Position numbers and translations under genes: made by a program
Part shown: positions 9,115-17,576 of the stretch, piece after piece
How the letters are laid out: every line of letters begins with the position of its first letter
How positions within the stretch are numbered: position 1 is the first letter of the stretch
The notes under the pieces: model-generated
Seen by the model: the letters and a program-made list of their open reading frames with translations, nothing else
Told to the model about the DNA's origin: nothing
The model's database searches: none
From: RYN-230 sp963723595
GTDB lineage: Bacteria; Actinomycetota; Actinomycetes; Streptosporangiales; Streptosporangiaceae
NCBI GenBank assembly: GCA_963723595.1
Contig: CAVRRQ010000008.1
Coordinates: 41,314-105,313 of the forward strand
DNA: 64,000 nucleotides
Reading direction: 5' to 3'

Positions 9115-10041
9115 GTGAGCGTGGTGCGAGATCCGGGAGACCTCTACGAGGTGAGCCCTGACGCGCCGGTGCTGGACGGGGCAGTGATGCTGCACTACCT
9201 CGACGGGTTCATCGACGCCGGGGCGGCGGGCAAACTGCTGTCCGCCCATTTGCTGGGCACGCTGGAACATGAGGAAGTGGCCCGGTTCGACGTGGACCGG
9301 CTGATCGACTACCGATCCCGCCGGCCACCGATGATCTTCTCCCAGGATCACTGGGAGGAATATGAGGCGCCCGAGCTGGCCATGCACCTGCTCAAGGACA
9401 CCGCCGGAAGCCAGTTCCTGCTGCTCACCGGCCCGGAGCCGGATCACGAGTGGGAACTCTTCACCCAGGCGGTCCGGGACGTGGCCTCCCGGATGGGAGT
9501 CCGGCTGGCGGTCGGCTACCACGGTATCCCGATGGGCGCGCCGCACACCCGGCCGCTGGGCGTGACCGCGCACGCGACCAGTTCCGGCCTGACCACGGGG
9601 TACCCGCCCCTGGTGGACCGGCTCCAGGTCCCCGGCAGCGTCGCGGCACTGCTGGAGATGCGGCTGGGCGAGGAAGACCGCGCGGCCGTCGGCTTCGCTG
9701 TGCACGTCCCGCACTACCTGGCCCAGGCCGCCTATCCCACGGCCGCGATCACGCTGCTGGACTCGGTGTCCCGCGCCACCGGGCTGCAACTGCCCGACGA
9801 CGCGCTGCGTGACGCGGCCAGCGAGACGGACGAGGAGATCCGCCGGCAGGTCGAGGGCTCCGAGGAGATCATGGAGGTCGTGCAGGCCCTGGAGCGGCAG
9901 TACGACGCGTTCGCCGAGGGAGCCGAGCGCGGGCCGCTGGTGGACGGCTCGGAGCAGCTGCCGTCCGCCGACGAGATCGGGGCCCAGTTCGAGCAGTTCC
10001 TGGCGGAGCAGCAGGGCCGGACGGACTCCCCGGACTCCTGA
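9115..10041 (+). CDS. PAC2-family protein (proteasome assembly chaperone-like)
   Basis: A 308-residue protein of the PAC2 superfamily found across actinobacteria. Visible family features are the N-terminal GAVMLHYLDGFIDAGAAGKLL, RPPMIFSQDHWEEYEAPELA, LLLTGPEPDHEWELF, and the YHGIPMGAPHTRPLGVTAHAT stretch. The C-terminal third is helical and acidic, ending EQFLAEQQGRTDSPDS. GTG start at 9115 is preceded by GGAAGG. The bacterial members form multimers of unknown role; a link to the actinobacterial proteasome is suspected from homology only. Intact in this sequence. Confidence 0.85.
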   Translation: MSVVRDPGDLYEVSPDAPVLDGAVMLHYLDGFIDAGAAGKLLSAHLLGTLEHEEVARFDVDRLIDYRSRRPPMIFSQDHWEEYEAPELAMHLLKDTAGSQFLLLTGPEPDHEWELFTQAVRDVASRMGVRLAVGYHGIPMGAPHTRPLGVTAHATSSGLTTGYPPLVDRLQVPGSVAALLEMRLGEEDRAAVGFAVHVPHYLAQAAYPTAAITLLDSVSRATGLQLPDDALRDAASETDEEIRRQVEGSEEIMEVVQALERQYDAFAEGAERGPLVDGSEQLPSADEIGAQFEQFLAEQQGRTDSPDS

Positions 10042-10055
10042 CCCGCCGCCGCGGA

Positions 10056-10086
10056 CCCGGCTGCGGCCGTGGCCGCCGCAGCCGGG
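10056..10086. terminator. Bidirectional terminator hairpin
   Basis: CCCGGCTGCGG pairs with CCGCAGCCGGG around a 9-nt loop. It lies between the convergent PAC2 and carbonic anhydrase genes and can serve both. Confidence 0.6.
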
Positions 10087-10102
10087 CTGCGATGCCTGCG
10101 GG

Positions 10103-10591
10103 CTAGGAGACTTCGCGGAGCTTGCCGGTCGCCACGTCGAAGACGAAGCCGCGGACCGATTCCTTATGCGGGATGAACGGGCTGGCCTTGATCCGGGCAA
10201 CCGACTGGCGGACGTCCTCGTCGAGGTCGGGGAAGGCCTCCGCCGCCCACTCGGGCTTAATGCCGGTGTCCTTCTGGATGCTCGCCTTGAAGTCGTCATC
10301 GGTGAACGTCAGCATCCCGCAGTCGGTGTGGTGAATGAGGATGATTTCCTGGGTGCCGAGCAGCCGCTGGCTGATCGTGAGCGAGCGGATCTCGTCGTCG
10401 GTGACCACGCCGCCCGCGTTGCGGATCACATGCGCTTCGCCGTCCTGGAGGCCGAGGATCCCGTAGACGTTCAGCCGGGCGTCCATGCAGGCCACCACGG
10501 CGAGGTGCCTGGACGGGAGAAGCGGCAGCTGGCCGCCGAAAGATTCCGCATAACGCTCGTTGTTGGCCAGCAGCTCATCGGTAGCGGTCAT
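10103..10591 (-). CDS. Beta-class carbonic anhydrase
   Basis: 162-residue zinc enzyme interconverting CO2 and bicarbonate. The zinc/active-site signature CMDAR is at residues 35-39 and HHTDCG at 87-92, giving Cys35, His88, Cys91 as metal ligands and the Asp37-Arg39 dyad. IRNAGG (56-61) is also typical. The start at 10591 is chosen because AGAGAGGA precedes it; an upstream in-frame extension lacks conservation. This is the small actinobacterial/mycobacterial subtype. Intact. Confidence 0.92.
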   Translation of the reverse strand: MTATDELLANNERYAESFGGQLPLLPSRHLAVVACMDARLNVYGILGLQDGEAHVIRNAGGVVTDDEIRSLTISQRLLGTQEIILIHHTDCGMLTFTDDDFKASIQKDTGIKPEWAAEAFPDLDEDVRQSVARIKASPFIPHKESVRGFVFDVATGKLREVS

Positions 10592-11031
10592 GGCGCCAGT
10601 CCTCTCTGATTGGTGTGCCCCTGGTCCGTACGGCATGTGAGTACCCAGTGGGGCCATGCTCATCTTCTGTACTCCCCCGGTGCCGGCGGTACTGAACGGG
10701 CAAACCCTCGCGCTGCCCGGCGCGGCCCGGCTGATCAGGCTGTATCGCGTCAGCTTCCCCCTGGGCGCCCAAAAACATGTAATTCCGATTGGGTTAGTAA
10801 TCTATAACCCCTTATGCCCCGTACGCCATGTCCGACACGGCGCGTTAGCAGGTACACACACTGCGGCTTCACCATCACTAGACTGATCCGCGAGGAAACG
10901 GGGACGACAGCGGACGCTACGGCCCGGCCCGCTGCATCAGCGCGGCGGCCGGCCATCGTGGCTGGCCGGCGGGTCCGGGCGGCCGGCCAATCGCGAAGCG
11001 GGCCGGCACGCGGCGATATCAGGGGGCGTCC
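10592..11031. other. Intergenic region upstream of carbonic anhydrase and IspH-like gene
   Basis: A 440-bp divergent intergenic region with no supported gene. The part 10775-10900 is comparatively AT-rich (for example TTGGGTTAGTAATCTATAACC) and likely holds the promoters. CCGTACGGCATGTG near 10625 and CCGTACGCCATGTC near 10817 are near-identical and could be a repeated regulator site. Confidence 0.4.
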
Positions 11032-12297
11032 ATGAGCCGATCAAGTGCACGCGAATGCCTGGCGCCGGGAACCGTCGTGGCCCCGGGCGAGGTGCTGGTC
11101 GCCACCGAGATCGGCGACCCCGCGCACGGCCGGCTCGACTGCCCGGCCGCGCCGCTGGTCGGCGGGCTGCTGTACCGCCGGGGCGTGCGGGTGCGGTATG
11201 CCCCCGTGCCCCGGTCCGGGGACGCGTCCCAGGTGGATGACGGCGCGGCACTGTTCGTCACCACCGCGCTGCACAGCGACGGCACGGCCACCGCGATCGG
11301 CGCCGCGGCTAGCAGCGTGGACGGCGTGGCCATGGCCGCGGCCCGCAGCGCGGTCGAGGAATGGGCGGCGGTCGGCGGCACCCGGCGCCTGCTCGGCGCG
11401 GTGAGCCCCTGGTGCCCGGGCGCGCGGCGGGCCCTTGAGGCGACCCGCCGGGCCCTGGCCCAGGGCCCGGTCTACGTCTGCGGGCAGCTGATGGCGAGCC
11501 CGCAGGCCTGCGCGGACCTGGAGAAGAACGGCGCTGTCTTCGCCCGTTCGCTGGATGACGTGCCGGGCGGCGCCACGGTGCTGATCCCGGCGCACGGCAT
11601 CGCGCCGGGAGTACGGGACGAGGCCGCCGAGCGGGGCCTGAATGTGATCGACGCGACCTGCCCGCTGGTCGCCGGGGTGCAGGCCGAAGCGCGCCGGTTC
11701 GCCGAGCGGGGCGACCAGGTGGTCCTCATCGGCCAGTCGGGCCTCGCGGTGCTGCCCGCGATCCTCGGCGAGGCCCCGGACCACGCGATCCTGGCCGAGA
11801 CCCGGGTCGGCGCGGGCGCGGTCCAGGTCGCCGACCCCCGGCGCGTCTCCTACGTGCTGGTGCCCGGCGTCCCGGTCGAAGACACCCCGATCGCGACCGC
11901 GGCCCTGCGGTCCCGGTTCCCGGCCCTGCGCGGCCCGGACCCGGACGGGTTCTGCTATGCCGCGTCCGACCGCGCCGAGACTGTCCGGACCGTGGCCGCG
12001 TCCAGCGACCTGGTCCTGGTGCTGGGCACCGAAGACGACCCGGACACCCGCCACCTGACCGCGCTGGCCCGGTCCAACCGGGCCAAGGCCAACGTGATCA
12101 CCGACGTTACCGACATCATCCCGTCCTGGCTGGCGGGCGTCTCGGCCGTCGGGCTGGCCGAGTCCACCGCCGCCGCCCCAGGGCTGGCCGCGCGGGTGAC
12201 CGAGGCGCTGTCCGGCCTGGGCCCGCTCAGCGTGACCAGGCGGCTGGTCACCACCGAGGTCACCGGCCGCCCTGAGGTTAATCCCTCCGCGGGATAG
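11032..12297 (+). CDS. IspH/LytB-like Fe-S protein with extra N-terminal domain and altered active site
   Basis: 421 residues. Residues 120-400 align along their length with IspH (HMBPP reductase): all three cluster cysteines are kept (Cys128 in SPWCPGARRAL, Cys210 in DATCPLV, Cys308 in FCYAASDRAE), as is the His of AHG (His188). But the substrate-binding residues of E. coli IspH are not: His41 aligns to Ala, His124 to Leu, Glu126 to Val, Thr167 is absent, and the SSN motif reads DDPD. An additional domain of ~118 residues, absent from classical IspH, precedes it. So it probably holds a [4Fe-4S] cluster but is unlikely to be the cell's main HMBPP reductase. ATG at 11032 follows AGGGGG. Intact. 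Confidence 0.75.
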   Translation: MSRSSARECLAPGTVVAPGEVLVATEIGDPAHGRLDCPAAPLVGGLLYRRGVRVRYAPVPRSGDASQVDDGAALFVTTALHSDGTATAIGAAASSVDGVAMAAARSAVEEWAAVGGTRRLLGAVSPWCPGARRALEATRRALAQGPVYVCGQLMASPQACADLEKNGAVFARSLDDVPGGATVLIPAHGIAPGVRDEAAERGLNVIDATCPLVAGVQAEARRFAERGDQVVLIGQSGLAVLPAILGEAPDHAILAETRVGAGAVQVADPRRVSYVLVPGVPVEDTPIATAALRSRFPALRGPDPDGFCYAASDRAETVRTVAASSDLVLVLGTEDDPDTRHLTALARSNRAKANVITDVTDIIPSWLAGVSAVGLAESTAAAPGLAARVTEALSGLGPLSVTRRLVTTEVTGRPEVNPSAG

Positions 12298-12299
12298 CC

Positions 12300-12320
12300 C
12301 CGCGGCCCGGCGGGCCGCGG
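12300..12320. terminator. Terminator hairpin after IspH-like gene
   Basis: CCGCGGCCC pairs with GGGCCGCGG around a 3-base loop, 3 bases after the stop codon. Confidence 0.55.
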
Positions 12321-12467
12321 CGCGCAGGGATCACCCCGCCGGAGGCGGGATGGTCAGGCCGTCCGGGGCTGCGCCGCCTGGTCGGGGGGGCTTTGCCGCG
12401 TTGTCCGGGGGCTTTGCTGCGTTGCCCGAAGCTGCGCCTAGGCGGGCGATCTGACATTGTGGCTGTC

Positions 12468-13505
12468 ATGCTCTTCCCCACTTCCCTGGTCGGCAGTTAC
12501 CCCCAGCCGGACTGGCTCATCGACCGCGCGCGGCTGCGCGGCCGGTTCCCGCCCCGGGTCCGCGCGACCGAACTGTGGCGGGTCGCCCCGGATTACCTGG
12601 ACCAGGCCCAGCGTGACGCGACCGAACTGGCCATCCGGGCCCAGGAAAAGGCCGGCCTGGACATCGTGACCGACGGGGAGATCCGCCGGGAAAGCTACTC
12701 GAACCGGTTCGCCACGGCCCTGGACGGGGTGGACATCGACAACCCCGGCACCGCGCTGGACCGCAGCGGCGAGCCCAACCTGGTCCCCCGGGTGACCGGG
12801 CCGATCCGCCGCCGCCACCCGGTCGAGGTCGGGGACCTGGAGTTCCTCCGGGCCAGCACCACCCGGACGACGAAGATCACCGTGCCGGGCCCGTTCACCA
12901 TGGCCCAGCAGGCCCAGAACGACTACTACACCAGCACCGAGGACCTCGCCCTCGGCTACGCCGAGGCGGTGAACGGGGAGGTCGCGGACCTGTTCGAGGC
13001 GGGCGCGGACATCGTCCAGCTCGACGAGCCGTACCTGCAGGCCCGCCCGGACGAGGCCCGCAAGTACGGCGTCCGGGTGATCAACCGGGCCCTGGAGGGC
13101 ATTACCGGGACCACCGCCGTGCACCTGTGTTTCGGCTACGCCGCGATCATCCACGAGCGGCCGTCGGGCTACTCATTCCTGCCCGAGCTGGCTGACTGTG
13201 TCTGCGACCAGGTCTCGGTCGAGACCGCGCAGTCGGGGCTGGACTGCGAGATCCTCACCCGGCTGGACGGGAAGACGATCATCCTGGGCGTGCTCAACCT
13301 GGGTGACGAGAACGTGGAGAACCCGGCCGAGATCGTCGCCCGGGTCCGCCGGGCGCTGAAGTACGTGCCCGCGGAGCGGCTCGTGCTGGCCCCGGACTGC
13401 GGCATGAAGTATCTGCCCCGGGAGGCGGCGTACGGCAAGCTCGTCTCGCTGCGGATGGCCGCCGCCCTGCTCCGTGCCGACGCCAGCGTCCCCACCGTCT
13501 CCTGA
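12468..13505 (+). CDS. MetE-like (cobalamin-independent methionine synthase family) protein
   Basis: 345 residues matching only the C-terminal catalytic half of MetE (UROD/MetE-like barrel): FPTSLVGSYPQPDWL at the start, DIVTDGEIRRESYSNRF, VQLDEPYL, HLCFGY and a closing LAPDCGMKYLPRE with the zinc-ligand-type Cys. The short form lacks the N-terminal MetE barrel. Such proteins occur as core methyltransferases or as ancillary enzymes acting on other thiol methyl transfers; which one applies is not visible. ATG at 12468 has no clear ribosome binding site. Upstream (12375-12430) a ~25-bp sequence with CTTTGCCGCGTTG/CTTTGCTGCGTTG is present twice. Confidence 0.8.
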   Translation: MLFPTSLVGSYPQPDWLIDRARLRGRFPPRVRATELWRVAPDYLDQAQRDATELAIRAQEKAGLDIVTDGEIRRESYSNRFATALDGVDIDNPGTALDRSGEPNLVPRVTGPIRRRHPVEVGDLEFLRASTTRTTKITVPGPFTMAQQAQNDYYTSTEDLALGYAEAVNGEVADLFEAGADIVQLDEPYLQARPDEARKYGVRVINRALEGITGTTAVHLCFGYAAIIHERPSGYSFLPELADCVCDQVSVETAQSGLDCEILTRLDGKTIILGVLNLGDENVENPAEIVARVRRALKYVPAERLVLAPDCGMKYLPREAAYGKLVSLRMAAALLRADASVPTVS

Positions 13506-13597
13506 CCGGCGGGGCTGGCGGTGCGGCCAGCCAGCCGCCGGGTAGCCCGCATGGGTGGTAGCCAGCCACTGGAGCAGCCGGCCGGTGCGGTCAGCGC

Positions 13598-14949
13598 TAC
13601 AGCAAGCCGATGATCGTCCCGAGTATGCCGCCGTTGCTCCCGCTGGTCGGAGGAGTGGTGGTCGGAGGAGTGGTGGTGGGCGGCGTGGTCGTAGGCGGGG
13701 TGGTGGTCGGCGGGGTGGTCGTGGGGGGCTCGTGGTCGGCGGCGTCGTGTGCTTGGACTTCGAGGGCTTGGCCGAGGACGGGTGGCTGGCCGGCTGGGAC
13801 GCCTTCCCGGACTTGCCCGTCCCCGGCGTGTAGGACGCGGTGCCGGTGCCCCGCGTGCTGGCGCCGCGCTTGCCGTGACCCTTCTTGTGCCCGGAGGGTG
13901 ACGCGCTGGGCGTGTTCACCGCGGGCGCGGCCTGCGCGGACGGGACGGCGGACGCGACCGCGGAACTGACCGGGGGCGTGGCGTGGTGCAGCGTGCTCGC
14001 GGCGAGCATGGCCCCGCCGCCGAACATCGCGAACACCGCGACCACCACCCCGGCGGCGGGCACGAACGCGGCGGGCCCGCGGCGGGCCGCCAGCGGGTCC
14101 AGCGGTGCCGGGAACCCGGACCGGGTGAACGGCTCGGCCCGGTCCGCGATCTCCGCCCGTTCCTGGGCCGCGTCGGCAGAGGTGTCCGCGAGCAGGCTGA
14201 GCGCCTCGTGCTGCACGCTCTCCGGCAGGACAGGCTCGGGCAGCACGCTGAGCAGGGCCAGCGGGTTGACCTGGCGCCGCCGGTGCTCTCCGCAGATCTC
14301 GCAGGTGGTGATGTGCCGGCGGACCTGCTTACGCAGCATGGCGGTCAGATCCCCATCCCAGTCGCCCAGGATCCAGGACAGCTCCTGGCACGAGCCCAGC
14401 ACTGGAGCGGGCCACCATGAGCGCGCCCAGCGCGGTCTCGAAGCGGGTCCGGGCCCGGGTGGTGAGGGCCTGCGCCTGGTTGCGCGGCACCCCCAGCGCG
14501 TCGGCCAGGTCCGCGCCGTAGAACTCGTGCCGCAGGCTCAGCTCGACGATTTCCCGGTCCGCCGGGTCCAGCCCGGCCAGCGCCGACGACACCATCTCAC
14601 GCTGCTGGGCCTCCTGGAGGGCCAGGCCGAGGTCGGCGGTCGCCTCACCGGCGCCGAACTCATCGTCGGTGAGCGTGGACAGAGGCGCCGTCACCGTGCA
14701 GCCGTCGCCGGCACTCGTTCCGGGCCACCGCGTACAGCCAGGGCCGCAGGCGGCTCGGGTCCCGCAGCAGCGGCAGCTTCACCTCGGCCACCACGAAGGT
14801 GTCGCGGACCGCTCCCGCCGCGGCACGCCGGCTCGACTCAGCAGCGACCGGCAATACCCGTACAACGCCGGAGCGAACTGATCGTAGGCCGCCGCCAGCG
14901 CCGCCGGATCGCCCGCAACGACCGCCGCCACCAAGTCCCCGTCACGCAT
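13598..14949 (-). CDS. ECF sigma factor with fused zinc-finger, TM and Pro/Thr-rich tail (frameshifted)
   Basis: Paralogue of the intact gene at 15067-16575. In order: sigma region 2 (MRDGDLVAAVVAGDPAALAA; VRDTFVVAEVKL; RLRPWLYAVARNECRRRL), region 4 (LDPADREIVELSLRHEFYG, ADLADALGVPRNQAQAL), an anti-sigma-type zinc finger (CQELSWILG, HITTCEICGEH), one hydrophobic segment (VPAAGVVVAVFAMFGGGAML), a Ser/Lys/Thr-rich linker and a (PPTTT)n repeat before the end SGSNGGILGTIIGLL. Frame changes near 14820, 14690, 14400 and 13725; the last lies in a run of six G. The repeat tail is prone to slippage. Likely a membrane-tethered, self-inhibited sigma factor. Confidence 0.75.
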
Positions 14950-15066
14950 GCGATCAACGCTATGGCCTCGGAGGAGTTTTCGGATTGAGTCCGGCCGAAT
15001 CGTGCCCAACCAGGCGGGCCGATTTTCCCGTCACCACTGTCCCGCGGCTCCGGTCAGCGCAGGCGG

Positions 15067-16575
15067 CTAGCCGGGCAGCTGGTAGGTGACCGGGACGCTG
15101 AGGCCACCCGGGTTCACGGTCAGCAGCGCGGTGGAGAACAGGGCGGCACCCGCGGCGGTCACCTGGATATGGACGCTCTGCCCGGCCGCCAGTGACCCGG
15201 ACGCCTGGCTGAGCGTCAGGTCCTGGAGCAGGGGGACGGGCACCGTGACGTCGTAGCCGGACACGGGGCCGCCCTGGGCGGTGAGGGTCAGCGTGCCGGT
15301 CCACAGGCCGCTGAGGGACAGCTTGAGGCCCAGGCTGGCCGGTGACACGGTCAGGGTGCCCGCGACCACCGCCGATATCGCGGGCGACGGAGCCGCGGAG
15401 GTGGACAGGGACGGGGCCGGCCCGCCGCCCGGCCCGGCCGGGGCGGTGCTGGCGGCGGCAGTCCCGGTGCGCAGCACCTTCGCCCCGGGCGAGGTGGCCC
15501 CGTCGCCGGCGCCCCCCGCGCCGGGCGAGGCCGCCGGGGACGACCCCGCGGTGGCAGGTGCGCTGCTGCCGGGCAGCCTGGGCGAGGTACCGGGTGGATG
15601 AGCCGCGGGATGATGCATCAGGCCCCCGCCGACGAGGGCACCGCCGACGATCGCGGCCCCGCCGACGGCCGCCCCGGCCCGCGCCACGCCGCTGTGCGCG
15701 AGATGGTGCAGCCGGACCGGGGACGGCGGGTCGAGGGGCCGCGGGAAGCCGCCGGGCCCCAGCGGGCCCGCCCGCTGCCCGACCGCCAGGCGCTGGGCCA
15801 CCGCACCGGGTGAGCCATCCGTGATCAGCCCGAGCACCTGATGCCGCAGGGCGACGGGCAGCGCGGCCACGGGCAGCACGCTGAACAGGGCGACCGGGCT
15901 GAGCTCGTGGCGCTGCCGGTCCCCGCACACGGCGCAGCGCCGGATGTGCCGCCCGACCCGCTTGCGGAGCAGTACGGTGAGCCGGCCATCCCAGCCGTCG
16001 AGGATCCCGGCCAGCTCGGCGCAGGCTTCCCGGCCGGCGCGGGCCACCAGCAGCACGCCGAGCGCCGCCTCAAAATGAGCCCGGGCCCGGGAGGCCATCG
16101 CGTGCGCCTGGTTGCGCGGGACGCCCAGCGCGTCGGCCAGGTCGGCGCCGTCCAGCTCGTGCCCGAGGTTCAGCTCGATGATCTCCCGCTCGCTGGAGGT
16201 CAGGCCCGCCAGCGCTGACCACATCACCTCGCGGAGCTCAGCCTGTTCCAGGTCGGCCCCGAGATCGGTCGTGTCGTCGGTCACCCCGGCCGCCTCGTCG
16301 AGCGGGGCGGCGCTGCCTGCGGACCGGAGCCGGCGGCGGCACTCGTTCCGCGCCACCGCGTACAGCCAGGGCCGGAGGCGGTCCAGGTCGCGGAGCGCGC
16401 CAAGCTTCCCCGCGGCGATGATGAACGTGTCCTGGACCGCGTCGGCCGCGTCGGCGGGCTCGGTGAGCAGGGACTGGCAGTAGGCATACAGGCTCGGCGC
16501 GTAGCGGTCGTAGGCGGCTTCGAGCCCCGCCGGGTCGCCTGCCACGATGGCGGCCACGATCTCGCGGTCGAGCAT
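15067..16575 (-). CDS. ECF sigma factor with fused anti-sigma zinc finger and extracytoplasmic domain
   Basis: 502 residues, intact. Residues 1-95 form sigma region 2 (MLDREIVAAIVAGDP, VQDTFIIAAGKL, RLRPWLYAVARNECRRRL), ~115-180 region 4 (SSEREIIELNLGHELDG, ADLADALGVPRNQAHAM), ~200-240 a zinc finger of anti-sigma type (CAELAGILDGWDG ... HIRRCAVCGDRQ), ~295-320 one Gly/Ala-rich membrane segment, then a Ser/Pro/Ala linker and an Ig-like C-terminal domain (VAGTLTVSPASLGLKLSLSG to the end). Such long ECF sigma factors with C-terminal ZAS/TM extensions are known in actinobacteria (e.g. ECF52/53-type groups). The extracytoplasmic part presumably senses an envelope signal. TAACGT lies 6 nt before the ATG. 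Confidence 0.85.
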   Translation of the reverse strand: MLDREIVAAIVAGDPAGLEAAYDRYAPSLYAYCQSLLTEPADAADAVQDTFIIAAGKLGALRDLDRLRPWLYAVARNECRRRLRSAGSAAPLDEAAGVTDDTTDLGADLEQAELREVMWSALAGLTSSEREIIELNLGHELDGADLADALGVPRNQAHAMASRARAHFEAALGVLLVARAGREACAELAGILDGWDGRLTVLLRKRVGRHIRRCAVCGDRQRHELSPVALFSVLPVAALPVALRHQVLGLITDGSPGAVAQRLAVGQRAGPLGPGGFPRPLDPPSPVRLHHLAHSGVARAGAAVGGAAIVGGALVGGGLMHHPAAHPPGTSPRLPGSSAPATAGSSPAASPGAGGAGDGATSPGAKVLRTGTAAASTAPAGPGGGPAPSLSTSAAPSPAISAVVAGTLTVSPASLGLKLSLSGLWTGTLTLTAQGGPVSGYDVTVPVPLLQDLTLSQASGSLAAGQSVHIQVTAAGAALFSTALLTVNPGGLSVPVTYQLPG

Positions 16576-16579
16576 GGCA

Positions 16580-17002
16580 TCACGTTAGAACTCGTCGGGG
16601 CAGGTCTGGGCGGATTCCGTGGTATCGCGGTAACCGCCCGGGAGCCTCCTGGTGACGGCGATCCCTGGGGGTACGGCATGATCCGGGCCTGGCCGCCCCG
16701 GGCCGGCGCCCCGGCCCCGGCCGGCCCCGGCTGCCCTGCGCCCCGGCGGCACGGCAGGCCGGACGTGACCCGGCCGCCCGCCGGTCAGGAGTGGGCATGC
16801 CGGCGCCCGGGTGCGGGTCGCCGGGCCCGGGGATCGCCGATGACGACGTGGCCGCGGCCGATGCCATCGTGATCCCGCTGGGCGTCCCCGCGCCCCGCCA
16901 GGAATCGGCCCGCGGGTGCCCGGGCAGTAACAGCAGGACGCTGGCCGTCGCCGCGACGAGCACGCTGATGGCGATGCCCGATCCTTTGGTCAGTGAGTCC
17001 AT
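16580..17002 (-). CDS. Small hypothetical protein with N-terminal hydrophobic segment
   Basis: MDSLTKGSGIAISVLVAATA is followed by VLLLLPGHPRADSW, a membrane anchor or uncleaved signal. The ATG at 17002 has a good ribosome binding site (GAGGAGGGGAC, 7 nt away), which is the main support. The second half is Arg/Pro/Gly-rich and looks like out-of-frame sequence, so the frame is probably lost or the protein is shorter. Its stop lies 4 nt before the sigma factor gene in the same orientation. Function unknown. Confidence 0.35.
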   Translation of the reverse strand: MDSLTKGSGIAISVLVAATASVLLLLPGHPRADSWRGAGTPSGITMASAAATSSSAIPGPGDPHPGAGMPTPDRRAAGSRPACRAAGAQGSRGRPGPGRRPGAARPGSCRTPRDRRHQEAPGRLPRYHGIRPDLPRRVLT

Positions 17003-17335
17003 GCCGCGTCCCCTCCTCAGGCCGGCCCGGTCAGGCGCCGACACAGTTAGGAGTTCTCGTCCCGCCCGGCGCCAACAACTTTTCCGGGTTTTTTCCGCCT
17101 CTACGTCGTTCGGTGCGGAAGCGGCCGCGGATGGGAGCATTCGCCGGGGAGTTCGGCGGATGCCGGGCCGTTCCGCCGGCGAGCGGCCGCGGCCCGGGCC
17201 GCGGGGGTGCGCCGCGGGGCGTGCGCCCCTGGCGCGCCATCACTGCGGAAGCGTGCGCCCTCCCGGCGATCAGCGGTCTGGAGATCGGGCCGAAACAAAA
17301 AACAATGGTGACGCCCGCCGACCAGTATTCGCAAA

Positions 17336-17363
17336 TACCTCAGGGGGGTCCCTGTATACCCCC
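17336..17363. promoter_or_regulatory. Candidate metalloregulator-type operator (CsoR/RicR-like)
   Basis: The stretch reads ATACCTCAGGGGGGT followed by CCCTGTATACCCCC. It contains a GGGGGT / ACCCCC inverted pair (17344-17349 and 17358-17363) and TACC-N5-GGGT spacing reminiscent of copper-sensing CsoR/RicR sites. It lies ~215 bp before the membrane protein at 17577. Resemblance only. Confidence 0.3.
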
Positions 17364-17576
17364 ACCCGGTTTAATGGTAGCCGTAAATTGCTCCCCGCCT
17401 CAGCATTTTTGCAGCTCAGAGCCTTCCTGGTGACATTACTTGCCTTCCTGCTTGCGATCGGAATACCCCGGCCTTTACGCTTATCCCATGGCACCCTGAC
17501 GCATCAGAAAGGGCCTTCACGAGCACGCCACAGCGAGCACATCCCGGGGAATTAAACGGAACAAGGAGAGCCCGCC

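Larger units (their letters stand above)
16576..17576. other. 1-kb region with at most one small gene
   Basis: Apart from the small minus-strand frame at 16580-17002, nothing convincing is coding here. The right part (17285-17480) is AT-richer and contains a G-tract/C-tract inverted element at 17344-17363 and probably the promoter of the gene at 17577. Confidence 0.5.

Noticed and set aside
11041..12054. Minus-strand frame opposite the IspH-like gene
   Set aside because: His/Arg/Asp-rich shadow typical of antisense GC-rich codons; the plus strand has clear family motifs.
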